This document shows, in pieces, positions 1 through 7,103 of a DNA stretch of 11,488 bases (within the stretch, counting starts at the first letter, position 1; every line of letters starts with the position of its first letter). The notes under the pieces are model-generated. The model was given only the letters and a program-made list of their open reading frames with translations. It was not told the DNA's origin and made no database searches. The stretch is from JANYJJ01 sp038241115. Lineage in GTDB: Bacteria > Pseudomonadota > Gammaproteobacteria > Burkholderiales > Burkholderiaceae_C. Location: the NCBI GenBank assembly GCA_038241115.1, contig JBBRGA010000114.1, forward strand, positions 1 through 11,488, given 5' to 3'. The translations under genes were made by a program, and so were the position numbers.

Positions 1-703
1 AGCCTTGATGCTTGGCCAGCAAGCGCGCCGTTTTGAGCGCTTCTTGCGGCTGTTGGCCCAGCCGCGTGGCCTGCAATTTCAAGCGCAGCGCATGCGTGCG
101 GCGGGCCACGCCGGGCGGCAGCTCTGCGAGCAGTTGCAAGCTGCGCTCGGCGTCACGGTCGTCCAGCGCCCACTCGGCAGCCAGCAGCCTGGCGCCTTCT
201 TCAGCGGACCGAGCCGCCGGGCTGCGACGCGCCAGATCAAGCGCCCGCGCAAGTTGCTCATCGCGCTTGCTGCGGTCTTGCAAGCGGTGCGCACTGCCAG
301 CCGACAGCAGCAGGCCGAGCACCGTGAATTCGTTGTCTTGCTTCAGATCAGGCGTGTCGACCTGAATGGCCAAGGCACGCTCTGCTGCGGCCTGAGCGCG
401 GCTGTAGCGGCCACCGAAGTACTGTGCCAAGGCTTCGCGCAAGGCCGTTTGACCGGTGCGGTCACGCCGCGCCACGCGCCATTCGTGAGCCCGCCGCGGC
501 AAGCCGGTCAGCGCATTGACGGCCTGTATCAAAGTGACCATCAAAAAGCAGGTGCCCACCAGCAGCAGCAAAAACAAATTCAGCGACATGTCGAGCCGCC
601 GGTTGCCGGCATAAAAGCTCACCAGGCCGTCGTTGGTGCCCAAGCTGGTGGCAGCCACAACGGCTGCGGCAAACAGCAAGGTGAACCAAATGACGGCGCG
701 CAT
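1..703 (-). CDS. hemY: HemY, heme-biosynthesis-associated inner-membrane TPR protein (C-terminus beyond the window)
   Basis: The reading frame is open from an ATG at 703 to the left edge, giving the first 234 residues without a stop. Two hydrophobic segments are visible, about residues 4-21 and 41-62, followed by a basic stretch (GLPRRAHEWRVARR). After that comes an alanine- and leucine-rich helical region that looks like TPR repeats. This is the HemY_N architecture: a membrane anchor with a soluble helical-repeat domain, usually about 400 residues, so roughly 40% is missing here. The family sits next to hemC/hemD/hemX in proteobacteria and is thought to support late heme synthesis at the inner membrane, but its biochemical role is not settled. 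It is unrelated to the Bacillus protoporphyrinogen oxidase also called HemY. It lies 49 bp after the hemX stop in the same direction, so co-transcription is likely. I see no clear Shine-Dalgarno before the ATG and no better in-frame start. Confidence 0.9.
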   Translation of the reverse strand, partial: MRAVIWFTLLFAAAVVAATSLGTNDGLVSFYAGNRRLDMSLNLFLLLLVGTCFLMVTLIQAVNALTGLPRRAHEWRVARRDRTGQTALREALAQYFGGRYSRAQAAAERALAIQVDTPDLKQDNEFTVLGLLLSAGSAHRLQDRSKRDEQLARALDLARRSPAARSAEEGARLLAAEWALDDRDAERSLQLLAELPPGVARRTHALRLKLQATRLGQQPQEALKTARLLAKHQG

Positions 704-752
704 GATGTTGGCTGAAGTGGTGGCCGTGGCGTGGCGTGGCGGCAGCTTGCGC

Positions 753-1874
753 TCAACGTCCCGCCGACGCGGTGGCCAGCGCGGCCAGCGTGTCGTCGGG
801 CCGTGGCAGCGTGACTTGGCGCGCTTGCGCCGCGACTTGTTTGACCAGGTCAGCCGCCAAAACCGTGCGCCGCGCGCTGCGGTCGAAGTAACGCTCGAGC
901 GAGTTTTGTGCGCTTTGCAAATCGCTTTGCGCGGTGTCGAATTGGCGACTCAGCAGCGCCAAGCGTGCATTCAGCAAACGCAGCTTGAGGTTTTCGCGCA
1001 AGAAAAAAGCCTGCTCGGGCGCGAGCAGCATGGCCTCGGGTTGGTCGATGCGCGTGACGCGAATCAACGATTTGGCCTCAAACCACACCCGCTGGGTGGC
1101 AACGGTCCAGCCTTCGCCCCAAGACTTCGCCCACTCGGAAGCCGTTGCCGCCGACGGCGCTTTTTGCACCGCGGCCGGCACAACGGTTTTGCGCTGCTCG
1201 GCAGTGGACAGCAAAGGCAGCTCGTCGACCAGGCGCACCGCTTCGTCCAGCTTGATGACCAATGAATTGATGTCGGCCACACCCACCGCGCGCACTTTGT
1301 CGAGATCGCGTGCGATGGCCCGGCGCACGCCTTCCAGGCGCGGCTGATTTACGCGGGCCAAGCGTTCATCTGACTGCTTGAGCACGGCCAGCAAAGGCTC
1401 GGCGCTGCCAGTGATGGCGCTTTGTTGTTGCGCCACGCGGATGCCAGCCTCCACATCGACCACCAAATTTTCATCGCGCGAACGCGACATCGACTGGATC
1501 AAATCTTCCAACTGGCTGCGCTGTATTGCCACCTCAGACACGCGTGCCTCCAAAAGGGCCACTTTGGCGGCCGATTCGCGGCTGCTGTCTTGCGACTGTT
1601 TGGCCAGCAAGCGCGCTTCGCTGGACAGGCCTTGGCTTTCTTGCTGGCGGCGCACCAGCTCTTGTTCCAAGTTTTTAAAGCGCTCTTGGGCTCGCAAGGC
1701 CACCACCAGACTGCTCAGCGCCATCAAGGCCAAGCCAATGAAAGCCGCCACCAGCCAGTAGGCGTAGCGCTTGGACCCATTGGCACCCAGCGGCGATGCA
1801 GTCAAGACGCCATCAGCCTGCAACGTGGCCGCGGGCTGGTCTGACAAGTCATCATTTGAAGCAGGGTTCACCAT
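753..1874 (-). CDS. hemX: HemX-like membrane protein (annotated in the family as uroporphyrinogen-III C-methyltransferase-like)
   Basis: This 373-residue protein has a polar N-terminus, one strong membrane segment at about residues 38-60, and a charged glutamine- and arginine-rich stretch to about residue 125 that looks like a coiled coil. A mostly helical soluble domain follows. This matches proteobacterial HemX (pfam HemX; E. coli HemX is about 393 residues). The name 'uroporphyrinogen methyltransferase' is inherited: I see no SAM-binding glycine-rich motif of the CobA/CysG type, so methyltransferase activity should not be assumed. It probably sits in the inner membrane beside HemY. The ATG at 1874 lies 21 bp after the hemD stop, which suggests translation within one hem transcript. 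The ribosome-binding site is weak. A TACAAT hexamer lies just upstream, but without a matching -35 I do not call a promoter. Confidence 0.88.
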   Translation of the reverse strand: MVNPASNDDLSDQPAATLQADGVLTASPLGANGSKRYAYWLVAAFIGLALMALSSLVVALRAQERFKNLEQELVRRQQESQGLSSEARLLAKQSQDSSRESAAKVALLEARVSEVAIQRSQLEDLIQSMSRSRDENLVVDVEAGIRVAQQQSAITGSAEPLLAVLKQSDERLARVNQPRLEGVRRAIARDLDKVRAVGVADINSLVIKLDEAVRLVDELPLLSTAEQRKTVVPAAVQKAPSAATASEWAKSWGEGWTVATQRVWFEAKSLIRVTRIDQPEAMLLAPEQAFFLRENLKLRLLNARLALLSRQFDTAQSDLQSAQNSLERYFDRSARRTVLAADLVKQVAAQARQVTLPRPDDTLAALATASAGR

Positions 1875-1895
1875 GCTCAGATTGTAGGCAGGCCG

Positions 1896-2672
1896 TTAAA
1901 TAAGAACGAGCTGCGCCAAGACCGCATCGAGCGACGGGCGGCAGGTCAAGACCTTGCCAAAGCCAGCGGCTTCGGCGCTTTGCGCGATGCGCGGATGCGT
2001 CGCCAAGGCAGTGGCTACTGACCAATTCACCGTGCTTGTCTGAACCTGCGGCAACTGCAACAGATTCGTCACCGCTTCTGAGCTGCTGAAAAACCACAGG
2101 TGATTTTTGGGCATCAGCAAAGCCGCTTGCAAGACCGTCTCAGCGGCTTCGGTGAACCTCGGCGCAACGCGCCGGTAAACCGACACAAAACTCACCCGGG
2201 CACCTGCGCTGCGCAACTGCTCAGCGAGCCAATCACGCCCGCCGTCGCCCCTCACCACCAGCACTGACGCCTGAGTCCAGTGCTGGGTTTTCAGCGCATC
2301 CCACAGCGCATCGGAATCAAATTGCGCAGCGTCGGCCGGCGGCTCAACAATCAAATGCGCTGGCACGCCGCAGCGTCGCAGTGCGGCGCTGGTGCCAGGG
2401 CCGGGAGACGCTGCCCGCAGCGCATCGGGCCACGCTGCGTGGTCTGCGCAGCGCTCGGGACGCGTCGAGAAAAACCACTCCACCGCATTCGGGCTGACAA
2501 AAAAAACCAATTGGTACGACGCCAGCGCCGCCCAAGCACTGCAAATTGCCGCCGGGTCTTGCGGCGCCGCAATGCAGATCAACGGCAAAGCGACGGCGTC
2601 GTGACCTGAACGCGTCAGCGCGGCAACCCATTCGCCAGCTTGAGAAGCCGGGCGGGTGACGAGAACTTTCAC
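1896..2672 (-). CDS. hemD: Uroporphyrinogen-III synthase
   Basis: HemD cyclises hydroxymethylbilane with inversion of ring D to give uroporphyrinogen III, the branch point to heme, siroheme and cobalamin. The 258-residue product opens with the family's typical MKVLVTRPASQAGEW. It carries FVSPNAVEWFF (about 58-68), the glycine-rich RGDGGRDWL (141-149), SVYRR with the conserved tyrosine at 166, and FFSSSEAVTNLL (194-205). These belong to the two alternating Rossmann-like domains of HemD. The family is poorly conserved, so this pattern plus adjacency to hemC is what makes the call firm. The start codon is GTG at 2672, chosen because it gives the expected N-terminus. A purine-rich GAAAGG lies directly against it, with almost no spacing, so initiation may depend on coupling to hemC, which ends 30 bp upstream. 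Length is normal for the family. Confidence 0.93.
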   Translation of the reverse strand: MKVLVTRPASQAGEWVAALTRSGHDAVALPLICIAAPQDPAAICSAWAALASYQLVFFVSPNAVEWFFSTRPERCADHAAWPDALRAASPGPGTSAALRRCGVPAHLIVEPPADAAQFDSDALWDALKTQHWTQASVLVVRGDGGRDWLAEQLRSAGARVSFVSVYRRVAPRFTEAAETVLQAALLMPKNHLWFFSSSEAVTNLLQLPQVQTSTVNWSVATALATHPRIAQSAEAAGFGKVLTCRPSLDAVLAQLVLI

Positions 2673-2702
2673 CCTTTCAAGCCCGTAAGCGTTGTGTCGA
2701 AA

Positions 2703-3638
2703 TCAATGCGAGCCAGCAGCCAGATAGTCGGCCGCACCTGCGCCGCGCAGCACCTGCGCGACTTGCTCGCCCATGGCGCGGGAGTCGGCATCTGTTCGCG
2801 CGGCCATGCGCAATTCAGCGCGCAGAAGCGGTAAATCGGTGCGCTCGGGATGCCCCAAAGCGGCGCTCAAAAACAACTGTTGGCCTTCCCAGGTGGCATA
2901 AGCGGCCAGCGGCACGCTGCAACTGCCGCCGAGCGCCCGCGACACCGCGCGTTCGGCTTGCACGGCCAACGATGTGGGGTTGTCGACCAGATTGGCCAGC
3001 GTCGCACGCAGCGCGGTGGCGTCGGTTCGCACCTCCAAACCCAAAGCGCCTTGGCCGGCGCACGGCAGCATGTCCGCCACAGAAAACGTGGCCCGTATGC
3101 GCTTGCCCAAGCCCAGGCGCTTCAGACCCGCAGCCGCCAGAACGATGGCGTCGTACGCGCCGTCGTCGAGCTTGCGCAGACGGGTGTCCAGGTTGCCGCG
3201 CAGCGGTTCGATGCGCAAATCGGGGCGCAGCGCTTTCAACTGCACCACGCGCCGCAAGCTGCTGGTACCCACCACCGCGCCCTGCGGCAGCGCCGCCAAA
3301 TTGAGGTGGTGGTTGGACACAAACGCGTCGCGCGGATCTTCGCGCTGAAGCACCGCGGCCAACTCGAAGCCGTCGGGCAAATCCATGGGCACGTCTTTGA
3401 GCGAATGCACTGCCAGATGGGCACGACCGTCTTCCAAAGCCGCTTCCAACTCCTTGACAAACAGGCCCTTGCCGCCGACCTTGGACAAGCTGCGGTCAAG
3501 TATTTGATCGCCTCGGGTGGTCATGCCCAACAGCGTGACTTGCATGCCGAAACGTTCCTGAAGCAGGTCCTGAACGTGCTCGGCTTGCCACAGGGCCAAG
3601 CGGCTCTCACGGGTGGCGATGGTGATGGATTCGGTCAT
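2703..3638 (-). CDS. hemC: Hydroxymethylbilane synthase (porphobilinogen deaminase)
   Basis: HemC joins four porphobilinogen molecules into the linear tetrapyrrole hydroxymethylbilane in the cytoplasm. Starting at the ATG at 3638 the protein has 311 residues, close to E. coli HemC (313), and begins MTESITIATRESRLALWQ as expected. The frame is open 17 codons further to 3689, but that extension has no family resemblance. Visible landmarks are VGGKGLFVKELE (54-65), AVHSLKDVP (76-84) with catalytic Asp82 (Asp84 in E. coli), GTSSLRR (124-130), GNLDTRLRKL (148-157) and GGSCSVPL (237-244). Cys240 of the last motif is the attachment point of the dipyrromethane cofactor. All key residues are present, so the enzyme should be active. 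It is the first gene of the hemCDXY cluster and diverges from ppc. Confidence 0.97.
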   Translation of the reverse strand: MTESITIATRESRLALWQAEHVQDLLQERFGMQVTLLGMTTRGDQILDRSLSKVGGKGLFVKELEAALEDGRAHLAVHSLKDVPMDLPDGFELAAVLQREDPRDAFVSNHHLNLAALPQGAVVGTSSLRRVVQLKALRPDLRIEPLRGNLDTRLRKLDDGAYDAIVLAAAGLKRLGLGKRIRATFSVADMLPCAGQGALGLEVRTDATALRATLANLVDNPTSLAVQAERAVSRALGGSCSVPLAAYATWEGQQLFLSAALGHPERTDLPLLRAELRMAARTDADSRAMGEQVAQVLRGAGAADYLAAGSH

Positions 3639-3720
3639 GCGCAGAATGCTAGCAGGCCCAACTTTTGCATCGGCTTCTGCAGCCGCCAAGCGTGCTTGAA
3701 GCCGACGTAACTCAAGCCGC

Positions 3721-3729
3721 TGCTACCAT
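3721..3729 (+). promoter_or_regulatory. Possible extended -10 promoter element of ppc
   Basis: The sequence TGCTACCAT fits an extended -10 (TG-N-TAnnnT), with the hexamer TACCAT at 3724-3729 and the ppc start codon 36 bp downstream. A TTGAAG further upstream is about 22 bp from the hexamer, too far for a normal -35, so the call rests on the extended -10 alone. I did not find a convincing promoter for hemC on the other strand of this 126-bp gap. Confidence 0.3.
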
Positions 3730-3737
3730 CAAAAACC

Positions 3738-3752
3738 TGTAATTTCGTTACA
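3738..3752. promoter_or_regulatory. Inverted repeat TGTAA-N5-TTACA between hemC and ppc
   Basis: Two perfect 5-bp arms, TGTAA and TTACA, flank the spacer TTTCG. The element ends 12 bp before the ppc start and begins about 9 bp after the putative -10, so it would lie near or just after the transcription start. That is a plausible place for a repressor site. It could equally be a weak leader-RNA hairpin or chance. I cannot assign it to a regulator. Confidence 0.3.
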
Positions 3753-3764
3753 TGAAAGCCCGCC

Positions 3765-6623
3765 ATGGCCAACGTAAAAACTGCGCGCGCAGCGACTTCC
3801 GCGCTTGCCGACGCCGCCGGAAAAAACCGCCCTCTGGTTGAAGACATCCGCCATCTGGGCCGAATTCTGGGCGACGTGATCCGCGAGCAAGAAGGCAAGG
3901 AAGCGTTTGAGTTGATCGAAAAAGTCCGCCAGCTTTCGGTGGCTTTTCGCTTGAAAAGCGATGCGCAGGCGGGCCGTGCACTTGACCGACTGCTGAAGAA
4001 CCTGTCGGGTGATCAGACCGTCAGCGTGATCCGCGCCTTCAGCTATTTTTCGCATTTGGCCAACATTGCCGAAGACCGCCACTTTGTGCGTCGCCGCAAC
4101 CACCACGAACGTCAGGGCCACCTGCAAGAGGGCTCGCTGGCCATGACGCTGAAGCGCTTGGCCGACGCCGACGTGCGTGCCGCCGACATCGCGCAAACGC
4201 TGGCCCACGCCTACATTTCGCCGGTGCTCACCGCGCACCCGACCGAAGTGCAACGAAAAAGCATTTTGGACGCCGAGCGCGCCATTGCCGAACTGGTGGA
4301 ACAACGCGACGCGGTGCACACCGACACCGAGCGTTCTGACAACGAGGCCTTGCTGCGCGCCCGCGTCACGCAACTTTGGCAAACGCGCATGCTGCGCACC
4401 GCCAAACTGACCGTGGGCGACGAGATCGAGAACGCGCTCAGCTATTACCACTCAACGTTTTTGCGGCAAATTCCGCGCCTGTACCGCGACATCGAAAGCG
4501 CCTTGCCCGGCCACCCGGTGGCATCGTTTTTCCGCATGGGCAATTGGATCGGGGGCGACCGCGACGGCAACCCGTTTGTGAACGCTGACACGCTGCGCAT
4601 GGCCTTGTCGCGGCAGTCTGAAACGGTGCTGCGTTTTTATCTGACCGAAGTGCATGAGCTGGGCTCGGAACTGTCGGTGTCTTTCACGCTGGCATCGGTG
4701 ACGCCCGCGATGTTGGCGCTGGCGGCCGCCTCACCCGACCACAACGCGCACCGCGAAGATGAGCCCTACCGACGCGCATTGATCGGCGTCTACGCGCGCT
4801 TGGCTGCCACGCTGCAGGCGCTCACCGGCACCGAGGCGCTGCGCCACGCGGTGGCACCACAAAACCCTTATGCGTCGGCCGATGATTTTTTGGCCGACCT
4901 GCGCGTGATCGAAGACTCGCTGAACACGCACCACGCCAAAGCCCTGACTGCGCCGCGCTTGCTGCCGCTGATGCGCGCGGTTCAAGTGTTTGGATTTCAC
5001 CTGGCCACGGTGGACTTGCGCCAGAGTTCAGACAAACACGAAGCCGTGCTGGCCGAACTGTTACGGGTGGCGCGGCTGCATGCCGACTACAGCAGCCTGG
5101 ATGAAGGCCAGCGCCGGCTTTTGCTGGTCGGCTTGCTGAACGACGCGCGGCCCCTGCGCGTACGCGCTGCGACCTACAGCGAACTGGCGCTGAGCGAGAT
5201 CGCCATCTTCGAGGCGGCGGTGGACATGCTCAAACGCTACGGTGGTGACGCGATTCGCCACTGCATCATTTCGCACACGGAAGACGTGAGCGACTTGTTG
5301 GAAGTCATGGTCTTGCTGAAAGAAGTGGGACTGTTGCGCGGCAGGTTGGACGCACAAGCTGATGGACCAGCGGACAGTCATGGCAATAGCCAAGGCAACG
5401 GCGAGGGTGCAGCGCGCAGCGATTTGATCGTCTCGCCACTGTTCGAGACCATTGCCGATTTGCGCAATGCCGAGCCCATCATGCGGGCGCTCTACGCCTT
5501 GCCCGGCATGGCCGCCATGTTGCAGCGCTCGGGCGCCGAGCAAGACGTGATGCTGGGCTACAGCGACAGCAACAAAGACGGCGGCAGCTTCACCAGCAGC
5601 TGGGAGTTGTACCGCGCCGAGGTGGCGCTGGTGGCGTTGTTCAGCGAACTCAAGCGCGACTTCGGCATCACGCTGCGCCTGTTCCACGGCCGCGGCGGCA
5701 CCGTGGGGCGCGGCGGCGGCCCCAGCTACCAAGCCATCTTGGCGCAGCCGCCGGGCACGGTGAACGGGCAAATGCGCTTGACCGAACAGGGCGAGGTGAT
5801 TGCGTCGAAATACGCCAACCCCGAAATCGGCCGGCGCAACCTCGAAACCTTGGTCGCCGCCACGCTGGAAGCCACGCTGCTGCACCCCACGCAAAACGCA
5901 CCCAGGAGCTTTTTGGAAGCCGCCGCTGCACTCAGCGACGCCAGCTATGCCGCGTATCGAAAACTGGTTTACGAAACCCCAGGCTTCACCGATTACTTTT
6001 TCAGCGCAACGCCCATTCGCGAGATCGCCGAGCTGAACATCGGCTCGCGCCCCGCTTCGCGCAAAGCCACCCGCGCCATCGAAGATTTGCGCGCGATTCC
6101 CTGGGGTTTCAGTTGGGGCCAGAGCCGCGTGGCGTTGCCGGGTTGGTGTGGTTTCGGGTCGGCCGTGGAAGCGTTCTTGGGCACCGGTCAAACGCAACGC
6201 GCGGTGCAACTCAAGCTGCTGCAACGCATGCACAAGCAGTGGCCGTTCTTTCGCACGCTGCTGTCGAATCTGGACATGGTGATCGCCAAAAGTGACCTCG
6301 CCATCGCCGCGCGTTACGTCGATCTGGTCGAAGACAAAAAGTTGGGCCAGCGCATTTTCAAACTGATCCAAGCCGAATGGCAGCGCACCAACACTGCGCT
6401 GTCACTCATCACGGGCGACACCCACCGCCTGGCCAGCAACCCGTCGCTGGCGCGCTCCATCGAGCACCGCTTTCCTTACCTTGATCCGCTGAACCACTTG
6501 CAGGTGGAACTGATGCGCCGCTACCGCAAGAGCCAGCCCGACGACCCGGGACTGGAGAGGTTGAAGCGCGGCATCCACATCTCCATCAACGGCGTGGCGG
6601 CGGGCTTGCGCAATACCGGCTGA
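3765..6623 (+). CDS. ppc: Phosphoenolpyruvate carboxylase
   Basis: PEPC adds bicarbonate to phosphoenolpyruvate to make oxaloacetate and phosphate, the main refilling reaction of the TCA cycle. The 952-residue product carries all signature motifs. TAHPTEVQRKS contains catalytic His158 (His138 in E. coli), and GNWIGGDRDGNP lies near residue 260. It also has MLGYSDSNKDGG, FHGRGGTVGRGGGP with His641, Arg643 and Arg649 (His579, Arg581 and Arg587 in E. coli), QGEVIASKY, GFSWGQSRVALPGW and the C-terminal GLRNTG. The last motif holds the asparagine that helps bind the inhibitor aspartate, so aspartate feedback is likely kept. The protein is about 70 residues longer than E. coli PEPC (883), through an N-terminal extension and a polar insert near residues 526-554. 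The ATG at 3765 is preceded by a weak GAAAG ribosome-binding site. An ATG at 3752 is out of frame. Confidence 0.98.
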   Translation: MANVKTARAATSALADAAGKNRPLVEDIRHLGRILGDVIREQEGKEAFELIEKVRQLSVAFRLKSDAQAGRALDRLLKNLSGDQTVSVIRAFSYFSHLANIAEDRHFVRRRNHHERQGHLQEGSLAMTLKRLADADVRAADIAQTLAHAYISPVLTAHPTEVQRKSILDAERAIAELVEQRDAVHTDTERSDNEALLRARVTQLWQTRMLRTAKLTVGDEIENALSYYHSTFLRQIPRLYRDIESALPGHPVASFFRMGNWIGGDRDGNPFVNADTLRMALSRQSETVLRFYLTEVHELGSELSVSFTLASVTPAMLALAAASPDHNAHREDEPYRRALIGVYARLAATLQALTGTEALRHAVAPQNPYASADDFLADLRVIEDSLNTHHAKALTAPRLLPLMRAVQVFGFHLATVDLRQSSDKHEAVLAELLRVARLHADYSSLDEGQRRLLLVGLLNDARPLRVRAATYSELALSEIAIFEAAVDMLKRYGGDAIRHCIISHTEDVSDLLEVMVLLKEVGLLRGRLDAQADGPADSHGNSQGNGEGAARSDLIVSPLFETIADLRNAEPIMRALYALPGMAAMLQRSGAEQDVMLGYSDSNKDGGSFTSSWELYRAEVALVALFSELKRDFGITLRLFHGRGGTVGRGGGPSYQAILAQPPGTVNGQMRLTEQGEVIASKYANPEIGRRNLETLVAATLEATLLHPTQNAPRSFLEAAAALSDASYAAYRKLVYETPGFTDYFFSATPIREIAELNIGSRPASRKATRAIEDLRAIPWGFSWGQSRVALPGWCGFGSAVEAFLGTGQTQRAVQLKLLQRMHKQWPFFRTLLSNLDMVIAKSDLAIAARYVDLVEDKKLGQRIFKLIQAEWQRTNTALSLITGDTHRLASNPSLARSIEHRFPYLDPLNHLQVELMRRYRKSQPDDPGLERLKRGIHISINGVAAGLRNTG

Positions 6624-6653
6624 AGCGGCGACCTTCGCTCCGGGAGTTGTCGT

Positions 6654-7089
6654 CTAAGACCGGTGCTCAGGCACCGTCGGCGGCTTGGGATGAAACCGGG
6701 CCATCGACAGCGAAGTAGCGTATTCGCCATTTCGGATCGCGTAGGCACGATGCGTGCCCTCCAGCTGGAAGCCGAATTTTTTGTACAGCGAAATAGCGAC
6801 GGCGTTGTCGGCATAGACGTCCAACTCCATGCGCAAAATGCCGAGCCAGTTGTCAGCGTAGTCGCACAGTGCGGCCATCAAGGCGGTGCCTACTCCTTGA
6901 CCCTGCGCGCTGGACAAGACTGAGATGCCCAACATCATCGCGTGGCGACGACGCGCCGCTGGGCTGGCTCGGATGCAATCCCGCCGAGCCGACCACCTCG
7001 CCGTTGACTTCAGCCACCAAGGGCAAATCGAGCTTGCCCGGTGTGGCGTTGTCCATCAGCCGGGCTCGCCACAGTTCACAAACGCAGCC
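6654..7089 (-). pseudogene. Decayed GNAT-family N-acetyltransferase (N-terminus lost and frameshifted)
   Basis: Two adjacent minus-strand frames encode consecutive parts of one GNAT protein. The first, down to about 6965, reads ELWRARL, MDNATPGKLDLPLVAEV and NGEVVGSAGLHPSQP. The second, from about 6965 to a TAG at 6654, reads AARRRHAMMLGIS, then the acetyl-CoA-binding loop QGQGVGTAL, DNAVAISLYKKFGFQLEG and THRAYAIRNGEY. Dropping one base in the CCC run near 6961-6963 (GGG on the plus strand) joins them smoothly, so this sequence carries one extra base relative to an intact gene. Upstream, the first frame meets a TGA at 7090-7092, and the initial strand and helices of the fold (roughly 30-40 residues by family memory) are absent, with alaS ending only 11 bp further up. 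The only ATG in the first frame (7056) comes after the lost part. I infer a dead gene. Its former substrate is unknown. Confidence 0.82.
6661..6676. terminator. Small perfect hairpin after ppc (possible weak terminator)
   Basis: CGGTGC-TCAG-GCACCG forms a perfect 6-bp GC-rich stem with a 4-base loop, 37 bp after the ppc stop. No T-run follows on either strand, so it is not a classical Rho-independent terminator. It also lies inside the last codons of the GNAT remnant. It might slow or protect the ppc transcript's 3' end. This is the only candidate terminator I see for ppc. Confidence 0.3.
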
Positions 7090-7103
7090 TCAACAACCGG
7101 GCA

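Noticed and set aside
5..715. A 236-codon plus-strand open frame at the left edge
   Set aside because: The minus strand here encodes HemY with two clear membrane segments and continues past the edge; the plus frame has no domain character.
12..1616. A 17-bp direct repeat, TTGGCCAGCAAGCGCGC, at 12-28 and 1600-1616
   Set aside because: Both copies encode ARLLAK in the helical parts of HemY and HemX. Shared residues and codon preference explain it, and there is no array or mobile-element context.
1872..1898. A TACAAT hexamer just before hemX as an internal promoter
   Set aside because: No -35 lies at suitable spacing, and transcription would begin almost at the start codon.
2850..3710. A 286-codon plus-strand open frame opposite hemC
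   Set aside because: hemC on the other strand carries all catalytic motifs; this frame is glutamine- and arginine-rich shadow sequence.
5061..6371. A 436-codon minus-strand open frame inside ppc
   Set aside because: It lies opposite the most conserved part of PEPC and has shadow-type composition with no family signature.
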